In this document: piece by piece, positions 44,093 through 52,993 of the stretch
Position numbering within the stretch: position 1 is the first letter of the stretch
Layout of the letters: every line of letters begins with the position of its first letter
Assembly (NCBI GenBank): GCA_963753285.1
Contig: CAVWBT010000003.1
Coordinates: forward strand, 124,001 to 188,000
Reading direction: 5' to 3'
Source of the DNA: JAHEDH01 sp963753285
GTDB taxonomy: Bacteria; Actinomycetota; Acidimicrobiia; Spongiisociales; ZC4RG35
DNA: 64,000 nucleotides
Translations under genes and position numbers: made by a program
The notes under the pieces: generated by a model
The model's input: the letters and a program-made list of their open reading frames with translations, nothing else
What the model was told of the DNA's origin: nothing
The model's database searches: none

Positions 44093-45302
44093 CTATCGAG
44101 GTCGCAGGCGCGCCTTGCCGCCGAGGGATGGCACGTCGGTGGCCCCGACGAGCTGCATGGTTCTCACCAGCTGACCCCGGAGGATCTCCAGCGCCCGATC
44201 CGCCCCGACGGCTCCGCCGGCCATGAGCCCGTACAGATAGGCGCGTCCCACCAGGACCGCCTCCGCTCCGAGTGCGACGGCTGCTGCGACGTCGGCGCCG
44301 TTCATCACACCACCGTCGATCAGCACCGCCACGTCGGAGCCGACTGCGTCGACGACCCCGGGAAGGACCTCGAGCGGGGTGGGGGCGTTGTCGAGCTGGC
44401 GCCCACCGTGGTTGGAGACGATCAGGCCGTCCACACCGGTCGCGGCGATCCGGCGGGCATCTTCGACGGTCTGAACACCCTTGACGATCACGGGCCCGTC
44501 CCACTGATCCTTCACCCATGTGAGCGTGTCGAGATCGGCGCCGGGGAAGAACATCTGATCGACCATCTCGGCGACCGTGCCGTCGAAGTTGGTGAGTGAC
44601 GCGAACTCCAGCGGCTCGGTCGTCAGGACGTCGAACCACCATCGAGGGTGCCTCGCCATGTCGAAGAGCGTTCTGAACGTCAGCTTCGGTGGAACCGTGA
44701 GCCCGTTCCGGACATCGCGCAGGCGTTCACCCGCCACCGGGGTGTCGACGGTGAGCATCAGTACGCGGTATCCGGACTCCCGGACACGGCTGATCAACGC
44801 TCGACTGGCTTCACGGTCGTTCCACAGGTAGAGCTGGAACCATCGACTCCCGACGGGTACGGCGCGAGCGAGATCCTCGGGACTGGTCGTGCCCATCGTC
44901 GAGAGCGTGTAGGGGATCCCGGCGCGGCTGGCGGCCGCCGCCACGGCGACCTCACCGTCGGTGTGCATCATTCGAGTGAAGCCGGTCGGGGCGCACACGA
45001 TCGGCATGGACAGGTGCTCGCCCAGCACCGTCGTCGATGTGTCGACCGCCGACACGTCGGTGAGGACCCGGGGGTCGAACTCGACCGTCCGATACGCGGC
45101 CCGTGATCGGTTGAGGCTCTCCTCGTACCCGGCACCGCCGTCGACGTACCCGAACACCGCACGCGGCAGCGCGCCGTCGAGCCAGCAATCTGAGATCCTC
45201 GATCGCCGGCGCCGCCGCGACGCGAGCGGCGTCGGTGATCCGGGGCGCGGCAACTCCGAACATGGGCTTCAGATCAGACCAGGACGGGAACTGTCGTTTC
45301 AC
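44093..45302 (-). CDS. FMN-dependent alpha-hydroxyacid dehydrogenase (lactate dehydrogenase/glycolate oxidase type), frame broken near 45170
   Basis: FMN barrel with MPIVCAPTGFTRMMH, WFQLYLWNDRE, VKGVQTVEDA and the active-site SNHGGRQLD followed by VLIDGGV. The barrel frame starts late; its N-terminal partner KRQFPSWSDLKPMFGV...IEDLRLLARR lies in another frame, and one surplus base at about 45161-45180 joins them into about 402 residues, the usual length. Oxidises L-lactate or a similar 2-hydroxyacid to the 2-oxoacid, passing electrons to a quinone, a redox peptide system or oxygen. The GTG at 45302 opens a K-R-Q-F-P start that matches the family. It converges with the phosphorylase gene. Confidence 0.82.
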
Positions 45303-45541
45303 GCTGCCTTCGAGGTAGACGGCCTCAACATACTCCCGCAGCCCATATCGCGGTCGAGCCAGAGCGGATGCTCGGATCCATCCGCGGAACTCGACGAGCG
45401 GAGGGAGACCTTCCCGTGACTTCCGGCACTTGAACACACCCCTCGAGTGTGTAGTCGTTTGGGTCACAGGCGACGAGGAGGATGGTCGACCATCGACGGC
45501 TTCGATGAACCCTGGGACGTCGCTCCGGAGCGGAGGTGAGA

Positions 45542-46564
45542 ATGAGGGCTGTGGTCTGTCACCGGCATGGATCGCTCGGTTCGGCTCTTGCCATCGAGGA
45601 GATCGACACGCCGACCCCCGGAGAACTGGAGGTGCTGGTCCGGATCGAGGCGGCGGCGCTGAATCGACGCGATCTGCGCCACGTAGCCGTTCAGCCGTGG
45701 CTCTCTCGGCTCGGCGCAGGGCACCAGGAGCAGGCGGCGACGATCGTCGGTAGCGATCTGGCCGGCCGCGTCGAAGCAGTTGGGGAGCGTGTGACGCGCT
45801 TCGCTCCCGGCGACGAGGTGTATGCGTGGGTCGAGGCGGGTGCGTTCGCCGAGTACATCGCCCTTCCGGAGACTGCGTTGGAACCCAAGCCGGGCAACCT
45901 CACGCTCGAGCAGGCCGCGGCCGTGCCGTTTGCCGCACAGACGGCACTTCAAGGCCTCCTCGATCACGCTCGCGTCCGCCCGGAACAAGAGGTGCTCATC
46001 AACGGGGCTTCGGGCGGTGTCGGCACGTTCGCCGTTCAGATCGCACGGGCGTTCGGAGCCGACGTGACTGCCGTGTGCGCCACCAGGGACCTGGAACGTC
46101 TCCGCGTGCTCGGAGCGCACCACGCCATCGACTACACCCGTGTCGACTTCACCAGACAGGGCCGCCGGTACGACGTGATCCTCGATGTCGCAGCGCGAAC
46201 GCCGATCGTGCGCATCAAACGGGCGCTCGAGCCGGATGGGAGCTATGTCATGGTCGGGCAGCCTGCGGGCGGCTGGATCGGTGGACTCCGTCGATCGCTC
46301 GCCCTGCGGCTGCACTCGGGACTCGCCGGCGGGACGCTCCTGTCGTTTTCCTCCGTACCCGACGTGGAGGGCCTCGCATTCCTGACCGACATGATCGAAC
46401 ACTGGAAGATCGTCCCCGTCGTGGACCGGGTCTACGCGCTCGATGACATCTCGGATGCCATGCGCTACCTCCAGGGGGGCCACGTTCGCGGCAAGGTCGT
46501 GATCGACGTGGCTAGCACCCGAGTCGGAGGCCTGCGTCGGCCACCCCGGACGCGCAGCGCCTAG
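45542..46564 (+). CDS. Zinc-independent MDR oxidoreductase, quinone-reductase type
   Basis: 340 residues of the medium-chain dehydrogenase family. N-terminal GroES-like domain with AAALNRRDL and GSDLAGRVEAVGERVTRFAPGDEVYAW; NAD(P)H-binding NGASGGVGTFAVQIARAFGA. The structural and catalytic zinc ligands of alcohol dehydrogenases are absent, placing it with quinone oxidoreductases and enoyl reductases. GGAGG lies five bases before the ATG at 45542. It converges with the ACT-like gene, overlapping by four bases. Confidence 0.85.
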   Translation: MRAVVCHRHGSLGSALAIEEIDTPTPGELEVLVRIEAAALNRRDLRHVAVQPWLSRLGAGHQEQAATIVGSDLAGRVEAVGERVTRFAPGDEVYAWVEAGAFAEYIALPETALEPKPGNLTLEQAAAVPFAAQTALQGLLDHARVRPEQEVLINGASGGVGTFAVQIARAFGADVTAVCATRDLERLRVLGAHHAIDYTRVDFTRQGRRYDVILDVAARTPIVRIKRALEPDGSYVMVGQPAGGWIGGLRRSLALRLHSGLAGGTLLSFSSVPDVEGLAFLTDMIEHWKIVPVVDRVYALDDISDAMRYLQGGHVRGKVVIDVASTRVGGLRRPPRTRSA

Positions 46565-46935
46565 AGGCCGAGGACCTCGCGCGTCCTCGCGCTGTCGCTG
46601 GTGGCCAGCACCAGCTGACCTCGCTCCCCGTAGTACGAGACGCTCAAGACGATCTGTGCTTCGGAGACCCTCTCGGCCACGGCGGCCATCCCACCGGGAT
46701 AGTCGGGAGGGACCACGATGCACGGCCGCTGATCGGCGACACCGCCGAGCCTCTCGGTGAGCAGATCCTCCACGGCGTCGTATTGCTCGTGCTCGACGGC
46801 GATGTGGGCGACACGCCCTCCGAGTCGGGGGAACAGGCAGGACGCCTTGACGTCGATGCCGGCGCCTTCGAGCAGCTCGAAGAGCTCGGCCGAGCGGCCG
46901 ATCTTGCCGTCGAGCAGAACCACCACGTCCATCAT
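46561..46935 (-). CDS. ACT-domain-like small protein next to inositol-phosphate synthase
   Basis: 124 residues with an ACT-like beta-alpha-beta pattern (LFELLEGAGIDVKASCLFPRLGGRVAHIAVEH) and a second half that may hold another such unit. It begins four bases after the inositol-3-phosphate synthase stop, so the two are very likely co-translated. ACT domains bind small metabolites and regulate enzymes; a regulatory role for the synthase is inference. Family assignment is tentative. Confidence 0.55.
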   Translation of the reverse strand: MMDVVVLLDGKIGRSAELFELLEGAGIDVKASCLFPRLGGRVAHIAVEHEQYDAVEDLLTERLGGVADQRPCIVVPPDYPGGMAAVAERVSEAQIVLSVSYYGERGQLVLATSDSARTREVLGL

Positions 46936-46939
46936 CTGT

Positions 46940-48262
46940 TCAGCCCTCCTCGTAGTACTCGGTTCCGAGGTGGGTGATGAGATCCTCGCCCATCATGTCG
47001 CGCAGGTTGTTCTTCAGTTTCTTCAACTGGATGAAGATGTCGTTCTCGGCGTACAGCCCGGGAGCCGCCTGCGGCGCTTTGTAGTAGAACGACAGCCATT
47101 CCTGGATTCCCGATCGACCCGCTCGGGCGGCGAGGTCCATGAACAGTGCGAGGTCGAGCACGAGTGGGGCGGCCAGGATCGAGTCCTTGCAGAGGAAGTC
47201 GATCTTGATCTGCATCTTGTAGCCGAGCCATCCGAAGATGTCGATGTTGTCCCAGCCCTCTTTGTCGTCACCCCGGGGCGGGTAGTAGTTGATCCGCACC
47301 TTGTGGTACATGTCGCCGTAGAGCTCCGGGTAGGCCTCGGGCTGGAGGATCTGTTCGAGCACACCGAGCTTGCTGACCTCTTTCGACCGGAAGTTCTCGG
47401 GAGCGTCCAGCACCTCGCCGTCCCGGTTGCCGAGGATGTTGGTGGAGAACCACCCGTGGATGCCGAGCATCCTGGCCTTGAGTCCAGGAGCCACGATCGT
47501 CTTGATGAGTGTCTGACCGGTCTTGAAGTCCTTGCCGCTGATCGGCACACCCTCGCGAGACGCGAGTTCGACCATCGCCGGGAAGTCGAGAGTGACGTTC
47601 GGTGCGCCGTTGGCGAATGGGGTTCCGGTGATGAGCGAGGCGTAGGCGTAGATCTGAGATGGCGCGATTCGCTCGTCGTTGGCCTTGAGCGCAGCCTCGA
47701 ACAGGTCGAGGCTCTGGTGGATGTCGACCGGCTCGTGGTAGGCCTCGGTCGAGCCGCACCACACCATCGACAGCCGCTCGCAGTCGTTCTCCTTGCGGAA
47801 CGTCTCGATGTCCTCGACGAGCTTCTCGACCTGCTCCCACTTCGTGAGCCCGTCGGAGCCGACATTGTCCGTTCCTTCGAGACGGGTGACCCAGTCGTGG
47901 GAGAAGATGGCAGACATGGGCGTGATCGCTCGCATCTCCTCGCCGACGCCCTCGATGTGCTCGGGGCGGAGGACACCGGCTCGCATCGCCGCCGCATAGG
48001 CGTCGTCGGAATACGGGTCCCAGCCTCCGAAGACGACGTCGTCGAGATCGGCGAGCGGCACGAACTCCCGGATCAGCGGATTGCGGTTGTCGGTCCGCTT
48101 GCCGAGCCGGATGTGACCCATCTGGGTCAGCGAGCCGATCGGGGTCGCCTGACCGGCGCGGGCCGCCAGGACTCCGGCGTACAGCGTGGTGGCGACGGCC
48201 CCCATTCCGGGGGTGAGGATTCCCAGCCGGCCGGTGGCCGGTGCGATGGGGGTTCGAGACAC
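46940..48262 (-). CDS. ino1: Myo-inositol-3-phosphate synthase
   Basis: 440 residues. NAD-binding ILTPGMGAVATTLYAG at the N-terminus (an LGxGxG variant), then PISGKDFKTGQTLIKT with catalytic lysines, STNILGNRDGEVL and DSILAAPLVLDL. It isomerises glucose-6-phosphate to inositol-3-phosphate, the first step to phosphatidylinositol and other inositol compounds. The GTG at 48262 is the only start near the conserved N-terminus. Downstream lies an ACT-like gene. The 440-residue length is nearer the longer actinobacterial and eukaryote-type enzymes than the shortest archaeal ones. Confidence 0.92.
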   Translation of the reverse strand: MSRTPIAPATGRLGILTPGMGAVATTLYAGVLAARAGQATPIGSLTQMGHIRLGKRTDNRNPLIREFVPLADLDDVVFGGWDPYSDDAYAAAMRAGVLRPEHIEGVGEEMRAITPMSAIFSHDWVTRLEGTDNVGSDGLTKWEQVEKLVEDIETFRKENDCERLSMVWCGSTEAYHEPVDIHQSLDLFEAALKANDERIAPSQIYAYASLITGTPFANGAPNVTLDFPAMVELASREGVPISGKDFKTGQTLIKTIVAPGLKARMLGIHGWFSTNILGNRDGEVLDAPENFRSKEVSKLGVLEQILQPEAYPELYGDMYHKVRINYYPPRGDDKEGWDNIDIFGWLGYKMQIKIDFLCKDSILAAPLVLDLALFMDLAARAGRSGIQEWLSFYYKAPQAAPGLYAENDIFIQLKKLKNNLRDMMGEDLITHLGTEYYEEG

Positions 48263-48314
48263 GAAAGCTCCAAGTTCGAGAACGGCTCAGGTGATGGTAC
48301 CGGCGGTCCGCCTT

Positions 48315-48409
48315 CCGAGGTCCGCTCTGCGATTTGCGCCTTGCGATTCGACCCGACGCGCATGTCGCATATCGCACGTCGGGCATCGCAGGTCGCATTA
48401 TTCGATCGC
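48315..48409. repeat. Intergenic run of imperfect short direct repeats
   Basis: Degenerate words of the GCGATTTGCGCCTTGCGATT and TCGCATATCGCACGTCGGGC type fill the gap between the inositol synthase and ArsR genes. It is the same style of spacer as at 9684, 16480 and 51359. Confidence 0.4.
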
Positions 48410-48423
48410 TATCTACGTAGATA
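48410..48423. promoter_or_regulatory. Perfect 14-bp palindrome TATCTACGTAGATA, candidate ArsR operator
   Basis: It ends 17 bases before the regulator's ATG. AT-rich imperfect or perfect palindromes of this size at the promoter are usual ArsR-family operators, so autoregulation is likely. Confidence 0.6.
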
Positions 48424-48440
48424 TCTGTCAAACTATCAGC

Positions 48441-49040
48441 ATGACGACAACAAACGACTCCATCATCTCGATCTTCAAAGCGATCGCCGACGAGAGCCGA
48501 CTCAAGATGCTCGCCCATCTCAGCTCGGGACCGGCGTCGGTGACCGATCTCGCGGAACTGACGGACTTGAGACCCCCAACTGTGTCGCACCACCTGTCGG
48601 TGCTGGCCGACGCCGGGCTCGTGCGGTTCGAACGACGCGGTACCAGCCGGATCTACTCGTTCGTCCCAAGCGGGCTGGACGAGGCACGAAAGAGCTTGAG
48701 CGACGACCGCGGCCTATCGGGATTCTCAGACGACGACACACTGGAAGCTTGGGAGAAGAAGGTGCTCTCGACCTTCGTCGATGGCGACGCCATCACCCAG
48801 ATCCCGGCCAGCGAGAAGAAGCGAATGGTGTTGGTCCGCTGGATCGCAACCAAGTTCGAGGAAGGTCGGGAGTACCCGGAGAAGGAGGTCAACGAGATCA
48901 TCAAACGCCACCATGTCGATTCGGCGTACTTCCGTCGAGCGATGGTCGACACCGGAATGATGACTCGGGAGCGAAGCGTCTATCGAAGCTCCCGACCGGC
49001 TGACGGCCGGCTTTTGAGCGTACGTTCAGATCCTGGATAG
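48441..49040 (+). CDS. ArsR-family regulator fused to a DUF2087 domain
   Basis: 199 residues. The N-terminal winged helix (residues about 5-85: SIFKAIADESRLKMLAHL, RPPTVSHHLSVLADAGLV) is ArsR type without obvious metal-binding cysteines. The C-terminal part (about 115-185: KKRMVLVRWIATKFEEGREY, PEKEVNEIIKRHHVDSAYFRR) is DUF2087, a helical domain of unknown ligand. The start was set at the ATG 17 bases after a perfect palindrome. It is divergent from the inositol synthase gene and followed by acyl-CoA oxidase; which it controls is not clear. Confidence 0.85.
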   Translation: MTTTNDSIISIFKAIADESRLKMLAHLSSGPASVTDLAELTDLRPPTVSHHLSVLADAGLVRFERRGTSRIYSFVPSGLDEARKSLSDDRGLSGFSDDDTLEAWEKKVLSTFVDGDAITQIPASEKKRMVLVRWIATKFEEGREYPEKEVNEIIKRHHVDSAYFRRAMVDTGMMTRERSVYRSSRPADGRLLSVRSDPG

Positions 49041-49061
49041 GCTCACCGACAGGAGGTTGCC

Positions 49062-51356
49062 ATGGAGAATCCACTGGAAGCGGTCCTCGAATCCGAGCGG
49101 TTGGCCCCGATGTTGCCGCTGCTCTACTCGGCCTGGCTCGACGGCGAGCTCGAGTCCGAGGAGCTCAACGCCCTCGAGACCGAGTTGGTCAGCCTCGACC
49201 GGCTCAATGCCGACGAGAAGGCGGCGATCTCGGCATGGCTCGAGCCCACCGCGCCACCGAGCGCCCAGGATCTCGCAGAGCTCGAGAGCCACCTCCGCCG
49301 CATGGCACCCGATCTCACCATCGACTCCCGGCCATCCCAGCTGGGGCTTCGATTGGCCGGGTCGATCGATGAGGGAATCGCAGCGCTGCTCAGCCGCGCC
49401 GATGCCGCCGCCGGCGAGTTCACCACCGAAGCCTCGAAACGCCTCACCGGCGAAGCCGGACATCAGGCCACCCTTGCGCCACTGCCCGAGCCCGGACCGG
49501 CGCCCGCCCACTACGACGCGTTCCCAGGGCTTCTCGACGGACCCCATGCGGAAGTCCGCGCACGCGTCAGGGGGATCCTGACTCGTCCCGAGTTCTCCCC
49601 GAGCGGCAGCCTCACAACCGACGGGTACCGCCGACGCGTCCTGGAGTGGACCAGGGTGCTGGCCGCAGAGGGAGTCGGTGCGATGGGACACCCGATCGGC
49701 CTGGGCGGCGGAGGCGACCCTGGAGGATTCATCGCCGCCTTCACCGAGCTCGCCCGCCACGACATCAGCCTCCTCACCAAGTTCGGCGTTCAGTTCGGAC
49801 TCTTCGCAGGCGCCGTCTACCGCCTCGGCACCGAACGACACCACGAAGAGATCCTTCCTCGGGCGCTCTCCGGGGATCTCCTCGGCTGCTTCGCGATGTC
49901 GGAGACCGGTCACGGCTCGAATGTCGCCGACATCGAGACGACCGCCACGTACCTCCCGGAGATGGAGGAATTCGAGATCCACACGCCGAACGACCTGGCG
50001 CGCAAGGACTACATCGGGAACGCCGCCCGGGACGGCCGAATGGCGGTCGTGTTCGCCCAACTCGTCACCGACGGTCTCGAACACGGAGTTCATGCGTTCC
50101 TCGTCCCACTGAGGTCCGAGTCCGGCGAGACCCTCCCCGGCATCCGTATCCAGGACAACGGGCCGAAGGGTGGGCTGAACGGCGTCGACAACGGACGCAT
50201 CTGGTTCGACCGGGTCCGCATCCCGCGTGGAGCGCTGCTCGATCGGTTCTCGACGGTCCATCCGGACGGGAGATACGAGAGCTCGATCCCGAGCCCGGGC
50301 CGCCGCTTCTTCACGACGCTCGGCACGCTGGTAGGCGGTCGGGTCAGCATCGCCTCGGCGGCGATTTCGGCAGCCGAGGTCACGTTGGCCATCGCCGTGC
50401 GCTACGCCACCCGCCGGCGTCAGTTCGGCAGCACACCGGACGGCGAGACCCGGTTGATCGACTACCCGGCACACCAGCGCCGACTCTTGCCCCCGCTCGC
50501 AATCACGATCGGCTATCACCTCGCATGCGCCGACCTCTCCGAGGAGTACGTCAGCATCGAGACCGGAGCCGATACAGGCGGTGCCGAGCATCGCGCGCTC
50601 GAGGCACGGGCAGCGGGCCTGAAGGCATTCGGCACGTGGCACGCGCTCGACGTGATGCAGGAGTGCCGGGAAGCCTGCGGTGGCCAGGGCTATCTGCTCG
50701 AGAACCGAATCGTCCGAATGCGAGCCGACGCCGACATCTTCACCACCTACGAGGGTGACAACACCGTGCTTGCCCAACTCGTGACGAAGTCACTGCTCAC
50801 CGACTTCCGATCGAGCTTCGAAAGCATGGGGCTGCTCCGGAAGGCCGAATTCCTCCGCTCCCGGGTCGGTGCAGCGGTCGCAGAGACCATCCCCCGGGTG
50901 GGGTCCGTCACCGGCGAGCTCGAGGACCGCGAGACCCAGCAACGGTTGCTGGAACGCCGCGAACGCCACGTCATCGAGACGCTGGCATCACGAATCCGCA
51001 AGCGCATCGACGAGGGCGCCGACCCATCGGCTGCGTTCGTGTCGGTGCAACCCCACGTGATTCTGGCCGCCAGGGCGCACGTCGAGCGTCTCGTGTTCGA
51101 CTCGTTCGTTCGAGCCGAGGAGAGAGCACCAGCGGCAGCGCCCCTGATCGCAGACCTCCGGACGCTGGCCTGTCTCGCCATGGTCGAGGAGGACCTGGGA
51201 TGGTTCCTCCAGCACGGCGTGATCACCCCGGCGATGGCAGCCGGCGTCAGACGAGAAGTGACCGAGCGATCCGCCGCACTCGCCTCCGAGGCCCGCTGGC
51301 TGGTCGATGCCTTCGGCATCCCAGACGAGGTGCTGGCTGCGCCGATCGCGCTGTAG
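49062..51356 (+). CDS. Acyl-CoA oxidase (ACOX-type acyl-CoA dehydrogenase family)
   Basis: 764 residues, the length of acyl-CoA oxidases. FAMSETGHGSNVADIETTATY binds FAD and substrate; RRQFGS and the EGDNTV motif with catalytic Glu564 are in place. It oxidises acyl-CoA to trans-2-enoyl-CoA with oxygen (giving peroxide) or passes electrons elsewhere. The first 80-90 residues (LPLLYSAWLDGELESEELNAL...) are an acidic helical extension resembling a TerB-like domain rather than the usual oxidase N-terminus. AGGAGG precedes the ATG. It starts 21 bases after the ArsR-DUF2087 gene, so both may be co-transcribed. Confidence 0.88.
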   Translation: MENPLEAVLESERLAPMLPLLYSAWLDGELESEELNALETELVSLDRLNADEKAAISAWLEPTAPPSAQDLAELESHLRRMAPDLTIDSRPSQLGLRLAGSIDEGIAALLSRADAAAGEFTTEASKRLTGEAGHQATLAPLPEPGPAPAHYDAFPGLLDGPHAEVRARVRGILTRPEFSPSGSLTTDGYRRRVLEWTRVLAAEGVGAMGHPIGLGGGGDPGGFIAAFTELARHDISLLTKFGVQFGLFAGAVYRLGTERHHEEILPRALSGDLLGCFAMSETGHGSNVADIETTATYLPEMEEFEIHTPNDLARKDYIGNAARDGRMAVVFAQLVTDGLEHGVHAFLVPLRSESGETLPGIRIQDNGPKGGLNGVDNGRIWFDRVRIPRGALLDRFSTVHPDGRYESSIPSPGRRFFTTLGTLVGGRVSIASAAISAAEVTLAIAVRYATRRRQFGSTPDGETRLIDYPAHQRRLLPPLAITIGYHLACADLSEEYVSIETGADTGGAEHRALEARAAGLKAFGTWHALDVMQECREACGGQGYLLENRIVRMRADADIFTTYEGDNTVLAQLVTKSLLTDFRSSFESMGLLRKAEFLRSRVGAAVAETIPRVGSVTGELEDRETQQRLLERRERHVIETLASRIRKRIDEGADPSAAFVSVQPHVILAARAHVERLVFDSFVRAEERAPAAAPLIADLRTLACLAMVEEDLGWFLQHGVITPAMAAGVRREVTERSAALASEARWLVDAFGIPDEVLAAPIAL

Positions 51357-51358
51357 AG

Positions 51359-51378
51359 CACGTCTCACGTCTCACGTC
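51359..51378. repeat. Short direct repeats after the acyl-CoA oxidase gene
   Basis: CACGTCT occurs as CACGTCT-CACGTCT-CACGTC at 51359-51378, immediately after the stop codon. No hairpin with a T-run is seen. Confidence 0.45.
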
Positions 51379-51437
51379 CCCGGCCGCTCTCCGCGGCGAT
51401 TGCCGGGTAGCTGGACGGTGGTCGTAATCTCCTCTCG

Positions 51438-52013
51438 ATGAAACCCATGACTGGACTGCTTGTTCTCGCGCTTGCGCTGTCTGCGTGCGGCGCTGAGGAG
51501 GAGCCGGCGATCGGAACGGAGCCGGCTTCGATCACTGCGACAACGGAAGCGGAGACCACGACAACGACGGAAGGCGACGACATGTCAGAAGCCCCGACGA
51601 GCCAGGTCGCCTCGGACGGCGACACCGTGGCGGTCAACTACCGCGGCACACTCGACGACGGCACCGAGTTCGACTCGTCTGAGGGACGCGATCCGCTGAC
51701 CTTCGTGGTGGGATCGGGTCAGGTCATCGCAGGATTCGACGACGCCGTTCGAGGTCTCACCGTGGGCGAGTCCCGCACCGTCAGGATCGAGCCCGAAAAC
51801 GCCTACGGCGAGTACACCGAAGAAGCGGTCATCGACTTCCCCGCGGACTCGGCTCCCGAAGGCCTCGACGTCGGCGATGCCGTCTCACTCGGCAACGGTG
51901 GCCGCGGAACCGTCCTCGAGATCACCGACGAATTCGTCAAGATCGACGCCAACCATCCCCTCGCCGGGGAAGCACTCACCTTCGAGATCGAGCTCGTCTC
52001 GATCGGGGGCTGA
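51438..52013 (+). CDS. FKBP-type peptidyl-prolyl isomerase lipoprotein (SlyD-like)
   Basis: 191 residues. Lipoprotein signal MKPMTGLLVLALALSAC (Cys17), Thr/Glu-rich linker, then an FKBP domain with an inserted flap as in SlyD: VAVNYRGTLDDGTEFDSSEGRDPLTFVVG, VIAGFDDAVRGLTVGESRTV and ENAYGEYTEEAV. It catalyses proline isomerisation and may act as a chaperone for secreted proteins at the outer membrane-facing surface. Monocistronic as far as visible. Confidence 0.9.
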   Translation: MKPMTGLLVLALALSACGAEEEPAIGTEPASITATTEAETTTTTEGDDMSEAPTSQVASDGDTVAVNYRGTLDDGTEFDSSEGRDPLTFVVGSGQVIAGFDDAVRGLTVGESRTVRIEPENAYGEYTEEAVIDFPADSAPEGLDVGDAVSLGNGGRGTVLEITDEFVKIDANHPLAGEALTFEIELVSIGG

Positions 52014-52184
52014 CAGCCTGTCCATGGCCGGCACCGAGCGGGTCCTCCCCTCGAGCGTACGAAGTGCGGTCTGCGGCCGGCAATTCGCCCCGAATACAGG
52101 GAACCGGCAACCGGCCGGCGGCGTCTCACGAAGAGGCGGCCATGAACCGCCTGGTTCACGCTCAGAAGGGAAACATCACACACC

Positions 52185-52811
52185 ATGAAAGGCATCAACG
52201 TATCCGGACGCGGAGAGGCTCTCGGGACTCCCGATACGCTCATGGTGACGATCGGGATCTCGGTCGGCAGGCCGACGGTGAGCGAGGCCGCTGATGATGC
52301 CGCTCGCAGAGCCACCGACCTGATCGGTGCCCTGCAGGCTCTGGGCGTGGCCGAGGCAGACATCCAGACGAGCAACTATTCGATCTATCCCGAGTACGAG
52401 CACCGGGAGCACCGAACGCCGCAGATCACCGGCTACCGAGTCGACAACACGCTCAACGTCAAGGTCAAGGACCTCGATCGCGCCGGCGAGGTGCTCGACG
52501 CGGCGACGGCTGCCGCCGGCGACGACGTACGCGTCCACGGCGTGTCGTTCGTCCTCGAGGACAACGATGCGCTGCTCGTCGCCGCTCGCGCCGCCGCCTG
52601 GGAAGACGCCAAGGCGAAGGCCCAGCACCTCGCCGGCCTCGCCGGCGTGAGCCTGGGCGCGCCACGCACGATCTCGGAGTCCGTCGGCAGCGTTCCGGTT
52701 CAGCGCTTTGCGCGGGCCGAGGCGGCCGCGCGCGACATGGGGACACCCATCCAGCCCGGGCAGGAGACGGTGAGCGTCGACCTCATGGTGACGTTTGGGA
52801 TCGACTCGTAG
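52185..52811 (+). CDS. SIMPL-domain (DUF541) protein
   Basis: 208 residues. INVSGRGEALGTPDTLMVTIGISV at the N-terminus and YRVDNTLNVKVKDLDRAGEVLDAA are the SIMPL/DUF541 pattern (BP26, YggE and similar). No signal peptide is visible from this ATG, unlike many exported members. Function is poorly known; YggE relatives are linked to oxidative stress. The gene stands alone. Confidence 0.85.
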   Translation: MKGINVSGRGEALGTPDTLMVTIGISVGRPTVSEAADDAARRATDLIGALQALGVAEADIQTSNYSIYPEYEHREHRTPQITGYRVDNTLNVKVKDLDRAGEVLDAATAAAGDDVRVHGVSFVLEDNDALLVAARAAAWEDAKAKAQHLAGLAGVSLGAPRTISESVGSVPVQRFARAEAAARDMGTPIQPGQETVSVDLMVTFGIDS

Positions 52812-52993
52812 CGGACGAGCGCATCGAGGCCGGCCGACAGACGGGTTCACCCGCGGCACCCGTGACGTGCTCTCGGCTGTCCGCCGTCGGCTATCCGACC
52901 AGCGCGGTTGCCGACGTCCGGCGTCGCACAGCACCATCTCCTCGCACAACCGTGTCAGTGAACGAGACGCTTGGTCGCCCTGACAGCCCGTGT

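Noticed and set aside
46757..49003. A 748-residue open frame on the plus strand
   Set aside because: It covers the complement of the inositol synthase and the ArsR gene in a different frame; composition is shadow-like.
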